A DNA stretch of 64,000 nucleotides from Micromonospora sp. BL4 (GCF_003667505.1 NZ_RCVJ01000088.1:1-64000); one strand, 5' to 3'; shown: positions 52,009 through 60,422, counted from the first letter of the stretch. The notes: generated from the sequence alone by a model not told the origin. Program-made: numbers and translations.

Positions 52009-52995
52009 ATGGTGCTGGTACTGGGTGTCGACGCGGGTGGCACGGCGTCCCGCGCGGTCGTGGTGACCCGGGACGGCACCGTGACAGGACGCGGCTCGGC
52101 GGGCCCGGGCAACCCGACGGCGACGGGCCCGGCGGCCGCTCGCTCCATCGGCGCGGCGGTGCGGGAGGCCCTGGGCGGCCACGACCCCGCATCCGTGCGC
52201 GCCGGCGTCGTGGGCATCGCCGGCGCCGGCATCATGGTGGATCCGCTGATCGCGGCGGCCTTCGACCGCGCGTGGACGGAGTGCGGCCTGACCTGTCCGG
52301 TCGCCATCGTCGGAGACGCGGTGACGGCCTTCGCGGCCGGCACCCCGGCGCACTCGGGCGCGGTGCTGATCGCCGGCACCGGCGCGGTCGCCGCCCGCAT
52401 CGACAACTGGCGCGTCGGCCGCACCGCCGACGGTCTCGGCTGGCTGCTGGGCGACGAGGGCTCCGGCCTGTGGCTGGGACTCCAGGCCGTCCGCGCGGTG
52501 GCCCGGGCCTGGTCCACGCCGACCGTGGACACCGGGCTGGCGGCCACGATCGCGGCGCATACCGGGGCGACCACCTGCGACGAACTCGTGCACTGGGCTG
52601 GCCGTCAGCAGCCGGGGGCATTCGCCGCGCTGGCACCCCTGGTGTGCGCGTGCGCCGTGGCCGGTGACCCCCTCGCCGAGCGGCTGACCGCCGACGCCGC
52701 CGCCCGGCTCGTCGCCACCCTCGGTGAGCTCGGCCCGCCGGACGGCCCGGTCGTGCTCGCCGGCAGCCTGCTCACCAGGACCACCCCGGTGCGAGCGGCC
52801 GTCCTGGCCACCCTCGCCGGCCCGGTTGCGACCGCCCGGGATCCGGCCGTCGGGGCCGCCTGGCTCGCACTGCGCCAGGTCACCGACCCGGCGGAGGCGG
52901 CGCGCCTGCACCCCCGCATGCTGCTGGACGTGGTCCCCGCGGCTGGGCCGCTCCCCGGCGCGGCGGGCGGCGGCGCGCGCCAGGTGATCCCCTGA
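52009..52995 (+). CDS. N-acetylglucosamine kinase (BadF/BadG ATPase family)
   Basis: 328-residue ASKHA-fold kinase converting GlcNAc to GlcNAc-6-phosphate with ATP. The phosphate-1 motif is LVLGVDAGGTASRAVVVTRDG. VAIVGDAVTAFAAGTPAHSGAVLIAGTGAVAARI contains the catalytic Asp region and the GTG phosphate-2 motif; LGDEGSGLWLGLQAVRAVAR and VVLAGSLLT (adenosine motif) follow. Divergence from rpiR and sharing of its control region fits a pathway of uptake by NgcEFG, then phosphorylation here. There is no ribosome site, and the putative -10 box is only a few bases upstream, so the mRNA may be leaderless. Confidence 0.88.
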   Translation: MVLVLGVDAGGTASRAVVVTRDGTVTGRGSAGPGNPTATGPAAARSIGAAVREALGGHDPASVRAGVVGIAGAGIMVDPLIAAAFDRAWTECGLTCPVAIVGDAVTAFAAGTPAHSGAVLIAGTGAVAARIDNWRVGRTADGLGWLLGDEGSGLWLGLQAVRAVARAWSTPTVDTGLAATIAAHTGATTCDELVHWAGRQQPGAFAALAPLVCACAVAGDPLAERLTADAAARLVATLGELGPPDGPVVLAGSLLTRTTPVRAAVLATLAGPVATARDPAVGAAWLALRQVTDPAEAARLHPRMLLDVVPAAGPLPGAAGGGARQVIP

Positions 52996-53125
52996 AGCGG
53001 TGCCCAACTGCACCCGGCCGAGCGCCGTGACGTGGCCGAAGGGGTCGTGCGGCGGGTTGGTGAGAGAGGCCGGCGCGTAGCGTTGGCACGTCTGTGCCAC
53101 CACCGCGATCCTCGGGAGACGTCAA

Positions 53126-53842
53126 ATGACCGCCGCCACCTTCCGCGCCCTGCACCACGGCCGTGCCAGCGGCGACCCGCTCGTGCTGCCGGGGCCGTGG
53201 GACGCGGCCAGCGCCCGGATCTTCGCCGACGCCGGTTTCCCCGCGCTCGCCACACCGAGCGCCGGGATCGCCGCGTCGCTCGGCTACGAGGACGGCGCCA
53301 CCCCGCCCGATGAGATGTTCGCCGCGGTGGCGAGGATCGTCCGCGCCGTTTCCGTGCCCGTGTCCGCCGACATCGAGGGCGGTTACGGCCTCGCCCCCAG
53401 TGAGCTGGTCGGGCGGCTCCTGGAGACGGGCGCCGTCGGCTGCAACCTGGAGGACTCCGAGGGCCACGCCACGCTCAAGGACCCTCAGCGGCACGCGGAC
53501 TGGCTGGCCGAGGTGCGTGCGGAGGCGGGCGACGCGCTCTTCATCAACGCGCGCGTCGACACCTTCCTGGTGGGGACGGGTGATCCGGCTGACGCGGTGG
53601 CCCGCGCCCGCCTGTACGTGGCCGCCGGCGCCGACTGCGTGTACCCGCTCATGGCACCGCCCGAGGTGCTGCCGCTGCTGCGGGAGGGCATTGCGGGCCC
53701 CATCAACATGGCTGCCGAGCCGAACAAGGAGTCCGTGGCCGAGCTGGGACGGCTGGGCGCCACCCGTCTCACCTTCGGCCCGGGGATGCAGCGGTACGCG
53801 GCGCGGGCGATCGGCGAGCTGGCGGCGGCGCTGCGCGTCTGA
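53126..53842 (+). CDS. Isocitrate lyase/PEP mutase superfamily protein
   Basis: 238-residue TIM-barrel protein of the ICL/PEP-mutase superfamily. It shows LVLPGPWDAASARIFADAGFPALATPSAGIAASLGY and VPVSADIEGGYGLAPSELVGRLLETGAVGCNLEDSEG (Mg-binding Asp and Glu). The catalytic-loop Cys of isocitrate lyase is absent. FINARVDTFLVGTGDP and INMAAEPNKESVAELGRLGATRLTFGPGMQRYA complete the barrel. It is probably an oxaloacetate decarboxylase, methylisocitrate-lyase-like or other carbon-carbon lyase. It is not the missing isocitrate lyase of the glyoxylate operon. CGGGAG precedes the ATG. Confidence 0.85.
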   Translation: MTAATFRALHHGRASGDPLVLPGPWDAASARIFADAGFPALATPSAGIAASLGYEDGATPPDEMFAAVARIVRAVSVPVSADIEGGYGLAPSELVGRLLETGAVGCNLEDSEGHATLKDPQRHADWLAEVRAEAGDALFINARVDTFLVGTGDPADAVARARLYVAAGADCVYPLMAPPEVLPLLREGIAGPINMAAEPNKESVAELGRLGATRLTFGPGMQRYAARAIGELAAALRV

Positions 53843-53872
53843 CGTCCGGCGGTCCGGGTCGCATCCTCCCTG

Positions 53873-53914
53873 GCCGACAGCGCCGACAGCGCCGACAGCG
53901 CCAACGCCGACAGC
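53873..53914 (+). repeat. Short tandem 9-bp repeat
   Basis: GCCGACAGC is repeated three times in tandem (53873-53899), then once more after a 6-base variant (53906-53914). It lies in the noncoding gap after the lyase-family gene. Simple slippage-type repeat; no function inferred. Confidence 0.7.
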
Positions 53915-53954
53915 TCGACTCGCCGACGAGCCGACGTCGGGCATGGGTCGCCAA

Positions 53955-54004
53955 CGAGCGGTATACCTCAGGGTCATATTTATGACTCCCAGGTATACCG
54001 CTCG
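53955..54004. promoter_or_regulatory. Large inverted repeat with GTATACC cores upstream of the PadR operon
   Basis: CGAGCGGTATACCT (53955-53968) and AGGTATACCGCTCG (53991-54004) form perfect 14-base arms around an AT-rich 22-base centre, which itself contains GTCAT/ATGAC. The GGTATACC cores recur next to the padR start, which suggests a distal PadR operator allowing looping. It could instead form an RNA hairpin ending the upstream transcript. Confidence 0.6.
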
Positions 54005-54084
54005 CAACACCGCCTGCCTGGAAGGGCGACCCCGCCCCGACCGGACCCCACCCATCTCACCCCTGGCGGGCGTCGAAACCGAAG

Positions 54085-54119
54085 ATATATACGCGGTGTA
54101 TACCTCCGGTGTATGGTGC
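54085..54119 (+). promoter_or_regulatory. Proximal PadR operator/promoter
   Basis: TATAC-GCGGT-GTATA (54088-54102) overlaps a second set ATACC-TCC-GGTGTAT (54100-54114). This AT-rich island ends 10 bases before the padR ATG at 54124. The GTATAC cores match those of the distal inverted repeat at 53955-54004, supporting a common regulator, most likely PadR itself. Confidence 0.55.
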
Positions 54120-54123
54120 TGCC

Positions 54124-54648
54124 ATGAGCGTTCCTCTGACCCTCCTCGGCCTGCTCGACCGCGAGCCCAGCCACGGGTACGACCTCAAGCGCGAGTACGA
54201 CACCTACTTCGGTCGCGGTAAGCCGCTGCCGTTCGGCCAGGTCTACTCGACCCTCAGCCGCCTGGCTCGCGACGGCAAGGTGGTGATCAGCGAGGTGGGC
54301 CCCGGCGAAGGGCCCGACCGCAAGCGCTACATCATCACCGACCTGGGCGCCACCGAGGTCGAGCAGTGGCTGACCCAGCCGGTCGAGCCGGAACCGCATC
54401 TACAGACCGTCCTCTTCGCCAAGGTCGTCCTCGCGCTGATGCTGGACCGTCCCGCCGACGAATACCTCGACACCCAGCGCAGCGCGCACCTTCAGCGGAT
54501 GCGTGAGCTCACCGACATCAAGCGCACCGGCAACCTCGTCGACGCGCTGCTGGCCGATCACGGCCTGTACCACCTGGAGGCGGACCTCAGGTGGATCGAG
54601 ATGACCGGCGCCCGGTTGGACGCCCTGAGGAAAGCGGTACGGCCATGA
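54124..54648 (+). CDS. PadR-family transcriptional regulator
   Basis: 174-residue PadR regulator. The winged helix is MSVPLTLLGLLDREPSHGYDLKREYDTYFGRGKPLPFGQVYSTLSRLARDGKVVISEVGPGEGPDRKRYIITDLG. A helical C-terminal dimer arm (about 90-174) marks it as the long subfamily-1 type. Its stop overlaps the ABC ATPase start by four bases (ATGA). PadR proteins next to ABC exporters usually repress them until a toxic compound binds. No ribosome site precedes the ATG, so a leaderless transcript is plausible. Confidence 0.9.
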   Translation: MSVPLTLLGLLDREPSHGYDLKREYDTYFGRGKPLPFGQVYSTLSRLARDGKVVISEVGPGEGPDRKRYIITDLGATEVEQWLTQPVEPEPHLQTVLFAKVVLALMLDRPADEYLDTQRSAHLQRMRELTDIKRTGNLVDALLADHGLYHLEADLRWIEMTGARLDALRKAVRP

Positions 54649-55325
54649 CCATCGCGATCGAAGCGAGGAACGTCGTCTTCTCGTTCGGCCAGACACCCGC
54701 GCTCCGGGGCGCGAGCATCGCCGTCGAGTCCGGGGAGATCGTGGCGATCATGGGGGCCAGCGGCTCGGGTAAGTCGACGTTGCTGCACTGCCTGGCCGGC
54801 ATCCTGGTTCCGGACTCCGGCGAGGTCCTGTTCGACGGGGCCCGGGTCGATTCCCTGACCGAGGCCCGACGCAGCAGCCTGCGCCGGGACCGCTTCGGGT
54901 TCGTCTTCCAGTTCGGTCAGCTCGTCCCCGAGTTGACCACCGCGGAGAACGTGGCACTGCCACTGCTGTTGAACGGCACCGGCCGGGCCGAGGCGCTGCG
55001 CAAGGCCCACGGCTGGTTCGAGCGGCTCGGCCTGGAAGGGCTGGAGCAGCGCCGGTCGGGCGAGCTTTCCGGGGGGCAGGCCCAGCGGGTCGCCCTGGCC
55101 CGAGGTCTGGTCGCCGGGCCAGAGGTGCTCTTCGCCGACGAGCCGACCGGCGCACTCGACTCGCTCACCGGCGAGCAGGTCATGGACCTGCTGGTCACCG
55201 CGGCCCGTGAGCAGGGCACCACGGTCATCCTGGTCACCCACGAACCGCGGGTCGCCGCGTACGCCGACCGTGAGGTCATGGTGCGCGACGGCCGCGTGAA
55301 CGCGCCGGACCGGATCGCGTCATGA
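54645..55325 (+). CDS. ABC transporter ATP-binding protein (MacB/LolD type)
   Basis: 226-residue ATPase powering the adjacent FtsX-type permease. Walker A IMGASGSGKSTLLHCLAG, Q-loop FGFVFQFGQLVPELTTAENVALPL, signature LSGGQAQRVALARGL, Walker B VLFADEPTGALDS and H-loop VILVTHEPRVAAYADR are all intact. The ADEPTGALDS form and the LVPELTTAENVALPLL pattern are typical of the MacB/LolD group that drives mechanotransmission rather than import. The start overlaps padR and the end overlaps the permease (ATGA at both junctions), so the three form one co-translated unit. Confidence 0.94.
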   Translation: MTIAIEARNVVFSFGQTPALRGASIAVESGEIVAIMGASGSGKSTLLHCLAGILVPDSGEVLFDGARVDSLTEARRSSLRRDRFGFVFQFGQLVPELTTAENVALPLLLNGTGRAEALRKAHGWFERLGLEGLEQRRSGELSGGQAQRVALARGLVAGPEVLFADEPTGALDSLTGEQVMDLLVTAAREQGTTVILVTHEPRVAAYADREVMVRDGRVNAPDRIAS

Positions 55326-57475
55326 TTCGCTTTGGGCTCCGCCTCGCCGTGGCCGGCGGGCGGGAGGCGCTCACCCGCCTCATCATCATCGCGACCGCCG
55401 TCGCGGTCGGCGCCGGGCTGCTGCTCGTCACCCTCGCCGGGCTCAACGCCGTGAACGCGCAGCTCACCCGGTACGCATCGCTCTATCCCAGTGCGTCGGC
55501 GGACGGCAGCGCGGATCCACTGTGGTGGTCCACGCGCGACGACTACTTCCGCGGCGAGCAGATCGTACGGATCGACGTCGCTGCCTCCGGGCCGGGCTCG
55601 CCGACCCCGGTCGGCATCCCGAAGACCCCGGGGCCGGGGGAATACTACGTCTCACCGGAACTCACCGAGCTGCTGGCCGCGACCCCCGCCGCCGAACTCG
55701 CTGATCGCTACCCCGGGCGGAGCCTCGGCACGATCGGCGACGCGGCCCTGCCCTCGCCCGACGCCCTCGTCGTTCTCGTCGGCCACACCGTCGACGACGC
55801 CGCCGCGCTGCCGAACGTCCGCCAGCTCACGAGCGTCGGCGCCGAAACCCCCGCGCTGCCGGAGACGGTCGTCGACCTCATCCTCGGCGTGGTTGCCGGT
55901 GGGCTGCTGTTCCCGGTACTGATCTTCATCGGTACGGCCACCCGGCTCAGCGCCGCCCGCCGGGAGCACCGGTTCGCGGCGATGCGTCTGGTCGGCGCGA
56001 CGCCCCGGCAGATCTCGATCATCGCGGCGACCGAGGCCGCCGCCGCGGCCGTCGCGGGCACCGCCCTCGGTTTCGCGCTGTTCTACGCGTTCCGCGGCCA
56101 ACTCGCGGCGATCCCGTTCACCGGCATGCGCTTCTTCCCCGGCGACATGGTCCTGCGACCACTGGACGTCCTGGTGGTCGCGCTCGGCGTTCCGGCCGGC
56201 GCGGCGCTGGCGGCGTGGGTCTCGCTGCGGCGCGTCCGGATCTCCCCGCTCGGCGTCACGCGGCGGGTCACCCCCCGGCCACCAAGCGCGTACCGGCTGA
56301 TCCCCCTCGTGCTGGGGGTGGCCGAGCTGGCGTACTTCATCGGCCGCCGGCCCGTCACGTCGGACGGCCAGACGGCGGCGTTCCTGCCCGGCCTCCTGCT
56401 CATCATGGCCGGTCTGGTCCTCGCCGGCCCGTGGCTCACCATGGTCGGCGCTCGTGTGCTGGCCAACCGCGCCCGTCGCCCGGCAGCGCTCATCGCGGCG
56501 CGACGCCTGGCCGACAACCCGAAGGCGGGCTTCCGGGCGATCAGCGGCATCATGCTCGCGCTCTTCGTCACGAGTGTGTCGATCGGTGTCATCACCACCA
56601 TCGTCGCCAACCGTGGCCCGGCCCCGGTCGGCTCGACCGATGCCGCCACCCTCTCCACCGGCCTCTCCGACGACGAGCTCTCGGTGCCCGACACACTGCT
56701 GGTCGAGCTGCGCTCGATCCCGGGCGTACGCAGCGCGACGGCGGTGCACCGGAACCCGGACCGGATGGCCGATCCCGGCGTGCTCGCGTGCACGGACATT
56801 CCCGCGGCGTACGGCCGATGCGCCGACGGCGCCACCGTGGCGGCGGTGGCCCACAACTTCATCCCGTTCGACGGGTCGGCGTCCGCCACCCGGGTCTGGC
56901 CCGCCGCGCCCGTCTCCCTCGACGACCTCCAGCGGTTGCCGGTGGCGTCGATCGTCGTCGGCACGGACGGTTCGGCGACCTCGCTGGAACGGTCGCGTAC
57001 GGTCCTCTCGCGGGCCTTCCCGGACTTCTGGGTGGCCCCGAGCGTGCCCGGTGAGTTCGAATCGTCCTTCGCCGACCAGTTGCGTGGCTGGCAGCAGTTG
57101 GCCAACGTCATCATCGTCGCCAGCCTCGGCCTGGCCGGTTGCAGCCTGGCGGTCAGCGTGGTGGGCGGTCTGAGCGAACGCAGACGGCCGTTCAGCCTGC
57201 TCCGCCTCAGCGGCGCGCCGGTGCGGGTCCTGCGCCGCGTCGTCGCCCTGGAGAGCACCGTACCGATGCTCGCCGTCTCGGTGGTCGCGATCGGCATGGG
57301 CTTCGTCGCCGCCCAGCTGTTCCTCAAGGCGCAGATGGACTACGCGCTCACCGCCCCCGGCCCGGAGTTCTACGCGATCGTGATCGTCGGCCTGGCCGCC
57401 TGCCTCGGCATCATCGCGTCCACCCTGCCGTTGCTGGAAAGGATCACCGGCCCGGAAACGGCACGCAGCGAGTGA
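55322..57475 (+). CDS. ABC transporter permease, FtsX-like (duplicated membrane module)
   Basis: 717-residue permease with two FtsX-like modules. An N-terminal helix (LIIIATAVAVGAGLLLVTLAGLNAV) leads to an extracellular domain (about 45-180) and three helices near 185-300. A middle helix pair lies near 330-390, followed by a second anchor helix (AISGIMLALFVTSVSIGVITTIVA), an extracellular domain of about 430-590, and three terminal helices to 710. The cytoplasmic ATPase-contact motif MRLVGATPRQISIIAATEAAAAAVAGT is in the first module; LLRLSGAPVRVLRRVVALEST is its counterpart in the second. It probably exports an antimicrobial or lipophilic compound, or transmits force. Confidence 0.9.
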   Translation: MIRFGLRLAVAGGREALTRLIIIATAVAVGAGLLLVTLAGLNAVNAQLTRYASLYPSASADGSADPLWWSTRDDYFRGEQIVRIDVAASGPGSPTPVGIPKTPGPGEYYVSPELTELLAATPAAELADRYPGRSLGTIGDAALPSPDALVVLVGHTVDDAAALPNVRQLTSVGAETPALPETVVDLILGVVAGGLLFPVLIFIGTATRLSAARREHRFAAMRLVGATPRQISIIAATEAAAAAVAGTALGFALFYAFRGQLAAIPFTGMRFFPGDMVLRPLDVLVVALGVPAGAALAAWVSLRRVRISPLGVTRRVTPRPPSAYRLIPLVLGVAELAYFIGRRPVTSDGQTAAFLPGLLLIMAGLVLAGPWLTMVGARVLANRARRPAALIAARRLADNPKAGFRAISGIMLALFVTSVSIGVITTIVANRGPAPVGSTDAATLSTGLSDDELSVPDTLLVELRSIPGVRSATAVHRNPDRMADPGVLACTDIPAAYGRCADGATVAAVAHNFIPFDGSASATRVWPAAPVSLDDLQRLPVASIVVGTDGSATSLERSRTVLSRAFPDFWVAPSVPGEFESSFADQLRGWQQLANVIIVASLGLAGCSLAVSVVGGLSERRRPFSLLRLSGAPVRVLRRVVALESTVPMLAVSVVAIGMGFVAAQLFLKAQMDYALTAPGPEFYAIVIVGLAACLGIIASTLPLLERITGPETARSE

Positions 57476-57519
57476 CCGCGCGAGCGGCGGGGGACACACG
57501 CCCCCGCCGCTCCGGTCAC
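57472..57519. terminator. Very strong bidirectional terminator hairpin
   Basis: A perfect inner stem pairs 57482-57493 (GAGCGGCGGGGG) with 57501-57512 (CCCCCGCCGCTC) over a 7-base loop. Outer arms GTGACCG (57472-57478) and CGGTCAC (57513-57519) add 7 bp across a 3-base bulge. The left outer arm includes the permease stop codon. It separates the convergent PadR-ABC operon and DinB gene. Confidence 0.85.
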
Positions 57520-57541
57520 CGCGAGGAGGCCGGGCGCCGGC

Positions 57542-58081
57542 TCACTGGCCGATGCGGCCGTCGACGCACTCGCGCAGCAGGTCGGCGTGGCCGGCGTGGC
57601 GCGCGTACTCCTCGATCATGTGCACGAGGACGTCCCGGACGCTGACCGTGCCGTCGCCGAGGGGCACCTCACGCCCGAGGTCGTCCTCGTCGAGCGCGTC
57701 GAGCCACTGATCGGCCGCCGCGATCTCCGCCTTCCAGGTGGCGAACGCCTCCTCGACGACCGCGGGGTCCGCGACGGCGTCGTTGAAGTCCGCGTCCCGG
57801 TCGTCGTCGCGGCTGAACAGGCGCGGCTGGTCGGTTCTGCCCTGCAGGACGCGCTGGAACCAGCTGTGCTCCACCTTGGCCATATGCCGGACCAGGCCGA
57901 GCAGGCTCATGGTGCTCGGCGGCACCGAGCGGCGGGCGAGCTGCTCGGCGTCGAGACCGCCGCACTTCATCTCCAGGGTCAGCCGGTAGTTGGCGAGGTA
58001 CTCCCGCAGGGTCGCCTTCTCACCCTTGGGGTTGCCGGAGGTTCGTGGATCGTCGGCGGGGTCCACCCACATGTCGCTCAT
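57542..58081 (-). CDS. DinB-family protein (DUF664, possible mycothiol-dependent enzyme)
   Basis: 179-residue four-helix-bundle protein. KATLREYLANYRLTLEMKCGGLDAEQLARRSVPPSTMSLLGLVRHMAKVEHSWFQRVL contains the first metal His. VRDVLVHMIEEYARHAGHADLLRE supplies the second and third His of the DinB/YfiT triad. Actinobacterial DUF664 proteins are often mycothiol-dependent transferases. The ATG at 58081 has GGGAG upstream at short spacing. It lies 42 bases after the WYL regulator on the same strand and is probably cotranscribed. Confidence 0.85.
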   Translation of the reverse strand: MSDMWVDPADDPRTSGNPKGEKATLREYLANYRLTLEMKCGGLDAEQLARRSVPPSTMSLLGLVRHMAKVEHSWFQRVLQGRTDQPRLFSRDDDRDADFNDAVADPAVVEEAFATWKAEIAAADQWLDALDEDDLGREVPLGDGTVSVRDVLVHMIEEYARHAGHADLLRECVDGRIGQ

Positions 58082-58123
58082 GGCTCCCGACCCTGTCGAC
58101 AAGCCGCGACGGATGCAAGCGGG

Positions 58124-59164
58124 TTACCGGCTCGGCCGGGCCGGTCGAGGTGGCGTGGGCGGCCCGCCGGCCGCGGCGTCGGCATAGCGGCGGGCCAGGT
58201 GCGCGAAGGCGTCTCTGAGCTCGGTCGGCCCGACGATCTCGATGTCGGCGTCGAACCGACCGATGGCGGCGGCCAGGCCGGCCCAGGACCACGAGCCGAC
58301 GACGAGCCGGCAGCGGTCCGGGCCGAGGGCCTCGACGAGTCCGTCGTTGGTGTAGCGGGCGGCGACGTCGGCGGGGAGGTCCAGGATCACCTCACCTCGG
58401 CAGGGCCACCCTTCGGGGCCCTGGAACCTGCTGACCACGAAGGCGGCCACGTCCCCTCCGGGTAGTTCCCGTGGGGTGAAGCGAGGACCGGTGGGGGTGC
58501 GGGGCGTGATCCGGTCGGCGCGGAAGATGCGCCAGTCGTCGCGGTCGAGATCCCAGGCGACGAGGTACCAGCGCCCACCCCAGGTGACGACGTGGTGCGG
58601 CTGCACCCGGCGTGGCGCGGTGTCGGCCTGATCGTCACCGTCGGCGGCTGGCGCGAATGCGGGGTCGTAGTCGAAGCGCAGCACGTCGCGGGCGTGGACG
58701 GCGGCGCTGAGCGCCATGAGCACGCCGCTGTCGGCCGGTGGGTTCGATCGGGCCGCGGGCCGCTCGACGGCGGTGACCTGGATGGTGTCGATGCGACGGC
58801 GCAGTCGTGCGGGTATGACCTGCCGGACGGTGTGCAGCGCGCGCGCTGCGGCTTCCTCGATGCCGGCGCCGGCGGTGGTGGCGATCTGGAGTGCGACGGC
58901 GAGGGCGACGGCCTGCTCGTCGTCGAACAGCAGAGGCGGCAGGTCCCTGCCCGCGTCGAGCCGGTAACCCCCGTCGGGGCCCTTGGTGGCCACGATGGGA
59001 TAGCCGAGCTCACGCAGGCGGTCGACGTCCCGGCGCACGGTGCGCGGACTGATGTCCAGCCGTTCGGCCAGCAACGCGCCCGGCCAGTCCCGGCGCGCCT
59101 GGAGCAGCGAGAGCAACGACAGCAGCCGCGCTGAGGTCTTCAGCACGAGTCCCGATACTGCCAT
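58124..59164 (-). CDS. WYL-domain helix-turn-helix regulator (YafY/DeoR-like)
   Basis: 346-residue regulator. The N-terminal HTH_11 is KTSARLLSLLSLLQARRDWPGALLAERLDISPRTVRRDVDRLRELGYPIVATKGPDGGYRL. The central WYL domain reads VLMALSAAVHARDVLRFDYDP ... RRVQPHHVVTWGGRWYLVAWDLDRDDWRIFRADRI, with the G-R-W-Y-L signature. A WCX C-terminal extension follows. WYL proteins often sense nucleic-acid ligands and control DNA-damage or defence genes. The start is ATG 59164 or GTG 59146 (VLKTSARLL, a common start for the family). It is divergent from an AlkZ-like glycosylase across 96 bases. Confidence 0.88.
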   Translation of the reverse strand: MAVSGLVLKTSARLLSLLSLLQARRDWPGALLAERLDISPRTVRRDVDRLRELGYPIVATKGPDGGYRLDAGRDLPPLLFDDEQAVALAVALQIATTAGAGIEEAAARALHTVRQVIPARLRRRIDTIQVTAVERPAARSNPPADSGVLMALSAAVHARDVLRFDYDPAFAPAADGDDQADTAPRRVQPHHVVTWGGRWYLVAWDLDRDDWRIFRADRITPRTPTGPRFTPRELPGGDVAAFVVSRFQGPEGWPCRGEVILDLPADVAARYTNDGLVEALGPDRCRLVVGSWSWAGLAAAIGRFDADIEIVGPTELRDAFAHLARRYADAAAGGPPTPPRPARPSR

Positions 59165-59260
59165 GAGAAGAGGCCAGATCCTGGCCGCTACACCTGCGAC
59201 CGTTGCTCGTATGTCCACCACCCAGGCGATGGGCCGACGAGCCCTCCGAGGCGCCATCCG

Positions 59261-60361
59261 ATGACGGTGCTCGACACCCGCGCGCTCAATCGCGCGACGC
59301 TCGCCCGACAGCTACTGCTCGATCGCGCCGACGTGCCGGTTCTCGACGCCGTCGCGCACCTCGGCGGCCTACAGGCGCAGGAACCGCAGGAACCGTACGT
59401 CGGGCTCTGGTCGAGGCTGCGCGCGTTCGACCCGGCGGTGCTCTCGGACCTGCTGACCCGCCGGAGCGTGGTGCGGACGCACCTCATGCGTCGTACCGTC
59501 CACCTCCTCGCCGCCGACGACGTCGTGGCCTGGCGGGCCCGCCACGACGCCATGCTGCGCCAACGGGTGCTCGGCACCTACCGCCGAGAACTCGACGGGA
59601 TGGACCTCGACGAGCTGGCGGCGGCGGGCCGCTCGGTGATGGCGGACGACGAGCCGCGCACGATGAGCGAGCTCGCGCGGGCCCTCACCGAGCGCTGGCC
59701 GGCGCCGGGGCCGAGGCCGATCGGTGAGATGCTCGTCGCCGCGCTGATCCCGATGGTGCAACTGCCACCGCGCGGCGTGTGGCGCACGAGGGCCGGCGCC
59801 CGCTACGCCCTGCTCTCCTCCTGGCTCGGCCGGGAGATCGACCCGCCGGCGCCGGAGGGCACCGATCCGGTCGGCCAGGTGCTGGTACGCCGCTACCTGG
59901 CCGCCTTCGGCCCCGCGGCCACGGCCGACCTGCGCGCCTGGAGCGGCCTCGCGGGACTGCCGGCCGCGGTGACCGCGCTGCGCGGGGAGCTGGTGACCTT
60001 CCGCGACGAGCGCGGCCGCGAGTTGTTGGACCTTCCCGAGGCGCCGCGCCCCGACCCGGACACACCCGCACCGGTCCGGTTCCTGCCGGCCTTTGACAAC
60101 GCGATACTCGGCTACCACGATCGGAGCCGGATCATCGACGACGCGCACCGCGGCCTGTCGGTGGCCGGCGAACGCGCGGTCCTGGTCGACGGTCGGGTCG
60201 CCGCGACCTGGAGCGTCGAGGCCGGCACCGTGACCGTCACCCCGCTGCGCAGCCTCTCGCGAGCCGACCGCGAAGCCGTCGCCGAACAGGGGCGGGAGTT
60301 GGCGTCGTTCCTCTCCGACAAGGAGAGCCACCGGGTGCAGGTCACCCCGTTCCCAACATGA
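59261..60361 (+). CDS. AlkZ-like DNA glycosylase (HTH_42 family)
   Basis: 366-residue winged-helix DNA-binding protein of PF06224, the AlkZ/YcaQ family that excises bulky alkylated bases and unhooks interstrand crosslinks. The key motif VLDAVAHLGGLQAQEPQEPYVGLWSRL contains Q-A-Q, matching the catalytic Q-x-Q. SVVRTHLMRRTVHLLAADDVVAWRARH, the PRGVWRTRAGARYALLSSWLG tandem-winged-helix segment and VRFLPAFDNAILGYHDRSRII are family landmarks. Streptomyces AlkZ protects azinomycin producers, but most relatives are housekeeping. It is divergent from a WYL regulator that could be damage-responsive. Confidence 0.88.
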   Translation: MTVLDTRALNRATLARQLLLDRADVPVLDAVAHLGGLQAQEPQEPYVGLWSRLRAFDPAVLSDLLTRRSVVRTHLMRRTVHLLAADDVVAWRARHDAMLRQRVLGTYRRELDGMDLDELAAAGRSVMADDEPRTMSELARALTERWPAPGPRPIGEMLVAALIPMVQLPPRGVWRTRAGARYALLSSWLGREIDPPAPEGTDPVGQVLVRRYLAAFGPAATADLRAWSGLAGLPAAVTALRGELVTFRDERGRELLDLPEAPRPDPDTPAPVRFLPAFDNAILGYHDRSRIIDDAHRGLSVAGERAVLVDGRVAATWSVEAGTVTVTPLRSLSRADREAVAEQGRELASFLSDKESHRVQVTPFPT

Positions 60362-60375
60362 GCACGGGCGTGCGA

Positions 60376-60413
60376 CGCGCCGCCGCCGGCCGTAGCGGAC
60401 CGGCGGCGGCGCG
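60376..60413. terminator. Bidirectional 14-bp terminator hairpin
   Basis: 60376-60389 (CGCGCCGCCGCCGG) pairs perfectly with 60400-60413 (CCGGCGGCGGCGCG) around a 10-base loop. It sits between the convergent AlkZ-like gene and the GH81 gene, serving both. Confidence 0.75.
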
Positions 60414-60422
60414 CACGGACGA

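Noticed and set aside
53126..53842. Candidate isocitrate lyase completing a glyoxylate shunt with aceB
   Set aside because: Much too short for isocitrate lyase (238 residues) and lacking the catalytic Cys loop; it belongs to the ICL/PEP-mutase superfamily but another branch.
53873..53914. Tandem 9-bp repeats considered as a CRISPR-like or minisatellite array
   Set aside because: Units are 9 bases without spacers and only four copies; a simple slippage repeat.
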